NCBI GenBank assembly: GCA_030526445.1
Contig: JAUNCV010000010.1
Location: 1 to 11,475 of the forward strand
Length of the DNA: 11,475 nucleotides
Reading direction: 5' to 3'
Source: Bacteroidales bacterium
GTDB lineage: Bacteria; Bacteroidota; Bacteroidia; Bacteroidales; UBA3663
Shown here: piece by piece, positions 5,998-11,475 of the stretch
Layout of the letters: each line of letters opens with the position of its first letter
Numbering within the stretch: position 1 is the stretch's first letter
Notes under the pieces: model-generated
What the model was told of the DNA's origin: nothing
Databases searched by the model: none
What the model saw: the letters and a program-made list of their open reading frames with translations, nothing else
Made by a program: the position numbers and the translations under genes

Positions 5998-7607
5998 AAC
6001 AAAACAACGCAACTTCAGGCCTGCTGGCCACAACCCTCATATTCCTCTTGGCTTTACAGGCCATAGAGGCACATGCTTCACACCCAGCGACCAAACAAGT
6101 TGCACCCAAACTGATTGTAGGCATCACTGTCGATCAGTTGAGAACAGACTTCATCAATGCGCTTCAGGGAAAACTCACGAGCGGAGGTTTTCGTCGCCTT
6201 TTGGGCCAAAGCCTGATGTTCGAACAGGTGCTCTACAACTGTGATATGCCCGATGCTACAGCAGCAATGGCTGTATTGGCAACTGGAGTAGAGCCATTTT
6301 ACAACGGTGTCACCGGACAAAATACCTTTGATGCCCAACAATTGCGTCGCCAATCAATTTTGTTCGACAAAGATGTTACAGGCACCTTCTCTTCTCTGCA
6401 AGTTTCGCCCAAAGCTCTTCTTAGCACAACTCTTGGCGATGAGTTGAAAATCGCTTCAGAGGGAACCAGCCGAATCTATAGTATTGCTCCCGATGCTGAG
6501 ACAGCAATCATTGGCGCAGGTCACATGGGTGACTGCGCTCTTTGGTTTGATGAAAAAGAGGCTAAATGGGCAGGAAGTTCATATTACAGAGAATTTCCAA
6601 AGTACTTTGTAAAAAAGAACGATCAGCAACCTCTATCAGTCCACTTGGGTAGCCTGCGTTGGGAACCAATGGTCAAGAGTGACGATAGGCTCGAGATTAT
6701 GCCATACAGCCCAATAAGCAACGGCTTTTCTCACGATTTTATTCAATATGGCAAGCATGCCTACAGCTGGATAAAGACAAGTCCTGTAATCAACGATGCT
6801 ATTGTCGAGTTAGCACGCCTCTCTATGCGCGATGGCAAGATAGGCAAAGGCAAAAACACCGACATGCTTCAGCTGACGCTCTATGCCGGAACCTATCAGC
6901 ATGCAGCACCAGAGGCTTATGCCGAAGAACTGCAAGATATATACTTGCGATTAGACAAGAGCTTAAATGACTTGCTCAATTATATTGATGCCGAAGTTGG
7001 ACTAAGCAACACCTTCATTTATGTGAATGGCACAGGTCAAGTTGCAACGCCATCCAGCGAAATAGCGAATCTCAGTCAAGGCATCTTCACAGCCAGCCGA
7101 TGCACGTCGCTCCTGAACAGCTACCTCATTTCTCTTTATGGACAAGGCAATTGGGTAGCAGGATATCACGACAACCAGATTTATCTGGCTCACGACTTCA
7201 TTGCACGCCAGAACATTAAACTCTCCGAAATACAGCAAGCAGCATCTGAATTTGTTATGATGTTCAGCGGAGTTGCAGACGTTGTTACCCAACACCAGAT
7301 TCTGCACAATGTTGCTAATGAGCGAATTGAAAACTTAAGAAAAATATACAACCGCAAGACAGGAGGCGATTTGGTAATCACTCTGCAACCTGGATGGGCG
7401 TTCAAAGAAAAGGACAACAGCCCAACACAGCAGCAGTTGCGACACGACATAGCTCCTGGACCAGCCATATTTTTCTTCCCTGGCATTACCCCAAAACGCA
7501 TCACAGCGCCTATCAATGCCAAGGCAATAGCGCCAACTTTGGCAAGACTCATCAGGATTCGTGCCCCATCCGGATGCACAACTGCTCCCGTGAGTCTAAA
7601 TCAATAA
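5994..7607 (+). CDS. PafA-type alkaline phosphatase family protein, apparently without catalytic residues
   Basis: Exported protein of 537 residues with an N-terminal hydrophobic signal (about 10-28). Its fold is recognisable from PKLIVGITVDQLRTDF (38-53), GGFRRLL, GVEPFYNGVTGQN (98-110), GHMGDCALWFD (176-186), EELQDIYLRLDKSLNDLLNYI (311-331) and the final IAPTLARLI (512-520), all in PafA order. The active site is mostly gone. Asp47 (first metal ligand) remains. The TGPGHA nucleophile loop reads ATAAMA (88-93), with Thr89 one place off. The TDYVGH segment reads GTYQHA (299-304), without the Asp. TADHG reads VNGTG (344-348), losing the Asp-His ligands. The C-terminal DTHVP His is replaced in DIAPGPA (485-491). 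It is probably a pseudoenzyme. It ends with tandem TAA stops 24 bases before secA. The reading frame is intact, so it is not a decayed gene. Confidence 0.8.
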   Translation: MKQNNATSGLLATTLIFLLALQAIEAHASHPATKQVAPKLIVGITVDQLRTDFINALQGKLTSGGFRRLLGQSLMFEQVLYNCDMPDATAAMAVLATGVEPFYNGVTGQNTFDAQQLRRQSILFDKDVTGTFSSLQVSPKALLSTTLGDELKIASEGTSRIYSIAPDAETAIIGAGHMGDCALWFDEKEAKWAGSSYYREFPKYFVKKNDQQPLSVHLGSLRWEPMVKSDDRLEIMPYSPISNGFSHDFIQYGKHAYSWIKTSPVINDAIVELARLSMRDGKIGKGKNTDMLQLTLYAGTYQHAAPEAYAEELQDIYLRLDKSLNDLLNYIDAEVGLSNTFIYVNGTGQVATPSSEIANLSQGIFTASRCTSLLNSYLISLYGQGNWVAGYHDNQIYLAHDFIARQNIKLSEIQQAASEFVMMFSGVADVVTQHQILHNVANERIENLRKIYNRKTGGDLVITLQPGWAFKEKDNSPTQQQLRHDIAPGPAIFFFPGITPKRITAPINAKAIAPTLARLIRIRAPSGCTTAPVSLNQ

Positions 7608-7631
7608 TAAAAATAATAAAAACTATATATA

Positions 7632-10600
7632 ATGAATTTCAACTCTATTCTGACCAAGCTCTTTGGCAGCAAGTCACAGCGTGACGTTAAAGCTATTGAG
7701 CCATGGGTACAAAAAGTAAAAGAAGCTTATCCAGCCATTGAGAAGCTGACAAACGACGAACTTCGAGCTCGCAGTATGGCTCTTATGCAGCAAATGCAGG
7801 ATGCTGTTGCTGCAGATCGCAAAAAGATTGAGTCACTTAAAGCCAATGTAGAAAAGCTTGAGATTAAGGATCGCGAAAAAGTATGGGCAGAAATCGACGA
7901 GCTCAAAAAACGCATCACTGAAACTTTCGACAAACAGCTCGAAGAGATTTTGCCAGAAGTGTTCGCTATCGTAAAGAACACTGCTTATCGTTTTGCCAAT
8001 GCTGAAACAATCGAGGTAACCGCTACCGACATGGATCGCGAATTGGCAGCTACAAAAGATTTCGTAACCATTGATGGCGATAAAGCAATTTGGAAAACCA
8101 CTTGGTTGGCAGGTGGCAACCCTATTACATGGGATATGGTTCACTATGACTGCCAGCTCTTTGGCGGCACCGTATTGCACCAGGGTAAGATTGCTGAGAT
8201 GGCTACCGGCGAGGGTAAGACCCTTGTGGCTACCCTTCCTGTTTTCCTCAATGGTATGACCCATAACGGTGTGCATGTTGTAACCGTCAACGACTATTTG
8301 GCAAAGCGAGACTGTGAGTGGATGGGCCCTATCTATCAGTTCCACGGCCTTACTGTCGATTGCATTGACCGTCATCAGCCAAACAGCGACGAGCGTCGCA
8401 AAGCCTACAACTGCGATATTACCTTTGGTACAAACAACGAGTTCGGCTTTGACTACCTCCGCGACAACATGACAACCCACCCTGAAGACTTGGTACAGCG
8501 CGAGCACAATTTTGCTATTGTCGATGAGGTTGACTCCGTTCTTATTGACGATGCACGTACTCCACTTATCATTTCAGGTCCAAGCACACGAGTATCCGAC
8601 TACAGCGACGAGGAGCTCTACAAGACTTTCCGTCCACGTGTAGAAAAGATCGTTGTAGCTCAGAAGAAACTTGCTAACGACTGGCTCAATGAGGCTAAGA
8701 AAAAAGTATTGAACGAAGACAAGGCTATTGCCGACGAAGGTGCAGTTGCTTTGTACCGCTCTTATCGCGCATGGCCTAAGAGCAATGCCCTCATCAAGTT
8801 CCTCTCAGAGTCGGGCGTAAAGCAGGAGTTGCTTCGTGCTGAGGGTGCCTTCCTTGAAAACAATCAGGAGCGCATGCCTGAGGCTTTGGCTCCAATGTAC
8901 TTCGCTATTGAGGAGAAGAACAAGAGCGTTGATCTCACCGACAAGGGTATCGAGATGCTCACCGGCGAAGGCGAAGATCCTAAGTTCTTCGTTATCCCTG
9001 ACGTAGGTTCTGAGATTGCCGAAATCGAGCAGACCGATCTGAGCAGTGAAGAAAAAGCTCAGAAAAAGGACGAACTGATGAATCAGTTTACCGTTAAGGG
9101 CGAACGCGTTCATGCCGTGAACCAGCTTCTCAAGGCATACACCATGTTCGAAAAGGATGTTGACTACATTGTCACCGACGATGGTAAGGTAAAGATCGTT
9201 GACGAGCAGACCGGCCGAATCATGGAAGGTCGTCGTTGGAGCGATGGCTTGCATCAGGCAGTCGAAGCTAAAGAGAACTGTCGCATCGAAGCTACCACTC
9301 AGACTTACGCTACCATCACCTTGCAGAACTACTTCCGCATGTATCACAAGTTGGCTGGTATGACCGGTACTGCAGAAACAGAGGCTGGCGAGTTCTGGGA
9401 TATCTACAAGCTCGACGTTGTAACCATTCCAACCAACCGTCCTGTTGCTCGTAAGGATGAGAACGACCGCATCTATCGTTCAAAGCGCGCCAAATACAAA
9501 GCTGTCATCAAGCAGGCTAAAGAGTATATCGAACAGGGACGTCCAGTGCTTATCGGTACCACCTCTGTCGAGATTTCAGAGCTCCTCGACAAGGCATTCC
9601 GTCAGAATGGCATTATTCCAAACGTACTCAACGCAAAACTTCACCAGCGCGAAGCTGATATTGTTGCCAAGGCAGGTATGGCCAAGACCGTAACCATTGC
9701 AACCAACATGGCAGGTCGTGGTACCGATATCAAGCTTTCTCCAGAAATCAAGGCAGCAGGTGGTCTTGCTATCATCGGTACAGAACGTCACGAGAGCCGT
9801 CGTGTTGACCGCCAGCTTCGTGGTCGTTCAGGCCGTCAGGGTGACCCAGGTTCTTCTGTATTCTTCGTTTCGCTCGAAGACAATTTGATGCGAATCTTTG
9901 GTTCAGACAGAATTGCAAAGGTTATGGACAGCAAGATGTTTGGCATGACCGAAGATGACGTTCTTGAATCATCAATGCTCAGCAGCTCTATCGAAAAGGC
10001 TCAGAAGAAGGTCGAAGAGAACAACTACGGCATCCGTAAGCACTTGCTCGAATACGACGATGTGCTCAACAAGCAGCGTGAAGTAGTTTACACTCGTCGT
10101 CGTCACGCATTGATGGGTGAGCGTATCGGCATCGACTTCATGAATATGGTTTATGATGTTGCAACAGTACTCTCTGTTCAATATGAGTCTACCAACAACT
10201 ATGAAGGCTTGAAGCTTGAGGTTTATCGCCACTTCGGCATTGAGGTGCCTATGGACGAGCCTACCTGCAAGAAGATGTCTGTAGAACAGCGCAACCAAGC
10301 TATCTTCGAAGTTGCAATGGATAAGTTCAACGAACGCATGCAGAAAATCGAAGAGTTGGTTGGCCCTCAGATCAAGAAGTTGTACGACAACATGCTCGAG
10401 AATCCTGCTCAGTACATTCCTCAGAGCTTTACTCTTCCAATGACCGATGGCAAGAAGATCTATCGAATCCCTGTCAACCTCAAGGAAGCTGCTGAAACTG
10501 GAGGTAAGAACATCTCAAAGAGCTTCTTGAAAACAATCATGCTCAATATCATCGATGATGCATGGAAGCAGAACCTGCGCGACCTCGACGATCTGAAGCA

Positions 10601-11027
10601 GTCTGTTCAGAGTGCTCGTTACGAACAGAAAGATCCGCTGGTGATTTTCAAGGTAGAGTCTTATGGCATTTTCGAGCGAATGGTTATCTCGATGAACTCA
10701 AAGGCTGTGTCAATCATCATGCGTAGCCAGATTTTCATTCCTAAGGAAGCTGAAGAGCACAGACAGGCAGTACGCCATCTGTCAACTGCAGCAATGCAAG
10801 CTAAGCAGCAAGCTGAGGCTAAAGCAGCAGCCGCTGCCACTGAAGCCAAACAGGATTTCAGCAAGATGCAGGCCAATCAGGCACAGGCTGCAGCAGCAAC
10901 CGATAATCAGGCACAGGAAGCGCCAACAGCAAATCCTGTAGCTGCTACTCCTCACGTTGGTCGTAACGAACCATGTCCATGCGGCAGCGGTAAGAAGTAT
11001 AAGAACTGCTGCGGCAAGGAGGAATAA
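7632..11027 (+). CDS. secA: Preprotein translocase ATPase SecA
   Basis: Motor ATPase that pushes unfolded preproteins through SecYEG. Visible in order: Walker A ATGEGKT (191-197), [18 protein letters not shown] motif (265-278), Walker B DEVD (298-301) followed by the [10 protein letters not shown] segment, the preprotein cross-linking region (roughly 320-500), [20 protein letters not shown] (523-542), NBD2 motifs [10 protein letters not shown] (691-700) and [14 protein letters not shown] (727-740), and the two-helix finger with Trp978 and Tyr997, equivalent to E. coli Trp775 and Tyr794. An Ala/Gln-rich linker (about 1052-1100) leads to the zinc-binding SEC-C tail with [13 protein letters not shown] (Cys1115, 1117, 1126, 1127). 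At 1131 residues it exceeds E. coli SecA (901). About 88 of the extra residues lie before Walker A, including a charged helical region (55-110), as is usual in Bacteroidetes. The ATG at 7632 follows an AT-rich leader without a Shine-Dalgarno. Confidence 0.99.
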   Translation: MNFNSILTKLFGSKSQRDVKAIEPWVQKVKEAYPAIEKLTNDELRARSMALMQQMQDAVAADRKKIESLKANVEKLEIKDREKVWAEIDELKKRITETFDKQLEEILPEVFAIVKNTAYRFANAETIEVTATDMDRELAATKDFVTIDGDKAIWKTTWLAGGNPITWDMVHYDCQLFGGTVLHQGKIAEMATGEGKTLVATLPVFLNGMTHNGVHVVTVNDYLAKRDCEWMGPIYQFHGLTVDCIDRHQPNSDERRKAYNCDITFGTNNEFGFDYLRDNMTTHPEDLVQREHNFAIVDEVDSVLIDDARTPLIISGPSTRVSDYSDEELYKTFRPRVEKIVVAQKKLANDWLNEAKKKVLNEDKAIADEGAVALYRSYRAWPKSNALIKFLSESGVKQELLRAEGAFLENNQERMPEALAPMYFAIEEKNKSVDLTDKGIEMLTGEGEDPKFFVIPDVGSEIAEIEQTDLSSEEKAQKKDELMNQFTVKGERVHAVNQLLKAYTMFEKDVDYIVTDDGKVKIVDEQTGRIMEGRRWSDGLHQAVEAKENCRIEATTQTYATITLQNYFRMYHKLAGMTGTAETEAGEFWDIYKLDVVTIPTNRPVARKDENDRIYRSKRAKYKAVIKQAKEYIEQGRPVLIGTTSVEISELLDKAFRQNGIIPNVLNAKLHQREADIVAKAGMAKTVTIATNMAGRGTDIKLSPEIKAAGGLAIIGTERHESRRVDRQLRGRSGRQGDPGSSVFFVSLEDNLMRIFGSDRIAKVMDSKMFGMTEDDVLESSMLSSSIEKAQKKVEENNYGIRKHLLEYDDVLNKQREVVYTRRRHALMGERIGIDFMNMVYDVATVLSVQYESTNNYEGLKLEVYRHFGIEVPMDEPTCKKMSVEQRNQAIFEVAMDKFNERMQKIEELVGPQIKKLYDNMLENPAQYIPQSFTLPMTDGKKIYRIPVNLKEAAETGGKNISKSFLKTIMLNIIDDAWKQNLRDLDDLKQSVQSARYEQKDPLVIFKVESYGIFERMVISMNSKAVSIIMRSQIFIPKEAEEHRQAVRHLSTAAMQAKQQAEAKAAAAATEAKQDFSKMQANQAQAAAATDNQAQEAPTANPVAATPHVGRNEPCPCGSGKKYKNCCGKEE

Positions 11028-11049
11028 TTCTATCATAGATTCTAGTATT

Positions 11050-11078
11050 GGGTGTCAAAAACTTGTTTTTTGACACCC
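11050..11078 (+). terminator. Hairpin downstream of secA, probable terminator
   Basis: gggtgtcaaaaa (11050-11061) pairs perfectly with tttttgacaccc (11067-11078) around a five-base loop, 23 bases after the secA stop. The bases after the stem (ttaatcttt) are only moderately T-rich, so termination may be partial and folB could receive readthrough. The near-symmetric A/T arms also allow some terminator function on the other strand. Confidence 0.65.
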
Positions 11079-11103
11079 TTAATCTTTCAATATTAATCGC
11101 GAC

Positions 11104-11460
11104 ATGCAAACATTCATAGAAATACAAAACTTAAGAATACATGCTTTCCATGGCGTCCTTCCGCAAGAACGCATCGTAGGCAACATGTATCAGATTGACT
11201 GCATCATTTCAACCGACTACACAAAGGCTATGCAAAGCGATGCTCTTGACGATACCATCTCATACGCAGACATCGTGAGCATCATAGAGCAAGAAATGGC
11301 AACTCCTTCCAACCTGCTTGAACATGTAGCAGGAAGAATAGGCAAAGCTATACACAACGCCTATATAAATCGAATAGAAAAAATTGATCTCAAAATCGCC
11401 AAGATCAAGCCACCAATTCAAGCAGATATACATGCCTGTGCGATACATGTCATCATGTAA
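11104..11460 (+). CDS. folB: Dihydroneopterin aldolase
   Basis: Folate-pathway enzyme of 118 residues that converts 7,8-dihydroneopterin to 6-hydroxymethyl-7,8-dihydropterin and glycolaldehyde. It is normally a cytoplasmic octamer. Family residues fall at the expected numbers: Glu22 in HGVLPQE, Tyr54 in TISYADI, Glu73 in LLEHVA and Lys100 in the IAKIKPP segment, where Lys acts as the catalytic base. Length and ends match the family, so the gene is complete. It begins 25 bases after the hairpin that follows secA. I see no exact TAnnTTTG element in that gap, so it may depend on readthrough from secA or on a diverged promoter. Its link to secA is probably only positional. Confidence 0.97.
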   Translation: MQTFIEIQNLRIHAFHGVLPQERIVGNMYQIDCIISTDYTKAMQSDALDDTISYADIVSIIEQEMATPSNLLEHVAGRIGKAIHNAYINRIEKIDLKIAKIKPPIQADIHACAIHVIM

Positions 11461-11475
11461 CGATGTTTGTTAACA

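Noticed and set aside
7833..9347. Long minus-strand open frames opposite secA (7833-8507 and 8805-9347)
   Set aside because: They are antisense shadows of a strongly conserved plus-strand gene; the translations show no domain, and there is no promoter or operon logic.
11461..11475. Possible start of another inverted repeat (taacgatgtttgttaaca) at the window end
   Set aside because: Arms are short and imperfect and the sequence is cut by the window edge, so nothing can be supported.

Overview
The window looks like a chromosomal segment from a member of the Bacteroidales (Bacteroides/Prevotella relatives); the genus cannot be resolved from the sequence alone. Supporting signs are a 1131-residue SecA with the long N-terminal region and SEC-C tail seen in this phylum, a short Hc1 (histone H1-like) gene, DUF4105 and PafA-like envelope proteins, exact matches to the Bacteroidetes -7 promoter element TAnnTTTG, and start codons without Shine-Dalgarno sequences. 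There is no sign of a mobile element, CRISPR array, tRNA or rRNA.

Left part (about 27-4266, minus strand): five genes packed head to tail with overlaps or a 3-base gap. In order of transcription they are a sugar-phosphate-type nucleotidyltransferase, an ATP-grasp enzyme, a CDP-alcohol phosphotransferase, a flippase-like UPF0104 membrane protein and a HAD phosphatase. Together they read as a pathway that activates a phosphorylated alcohol with a nucleotide, transfers it as a phosphodiester to a membrane (or soluble) acceptor, modifies it by ATP-dependent ligation, removes a phosphate, and handles or flips the product. The substrate cannot be read from the sequence. This is the best candidate for an undescribed system in the window.

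Divergent control region (4267-4503): one -7 element faces left towards the operon and another faces right towards the small histone H1-like gene (4504-4680), which ends at a strong intrinsic terminator (4700-4740).

Right part (4765-11460, plus strand): a secreted DUF4105 protein with a C-terminal membrane domain overlaps by ATGA a PafA-type alkaline phosphatase homologue that has lost nearly all catalytic and metal-binding residues. secA follows 24 bases later. A hairpin closes secA, and folB (dihydroneopterin aldolase) follows, complete to within 15 bases of the window end. The SecA part is ordinary housekeeping; the two envelope genes before it are not well understood.
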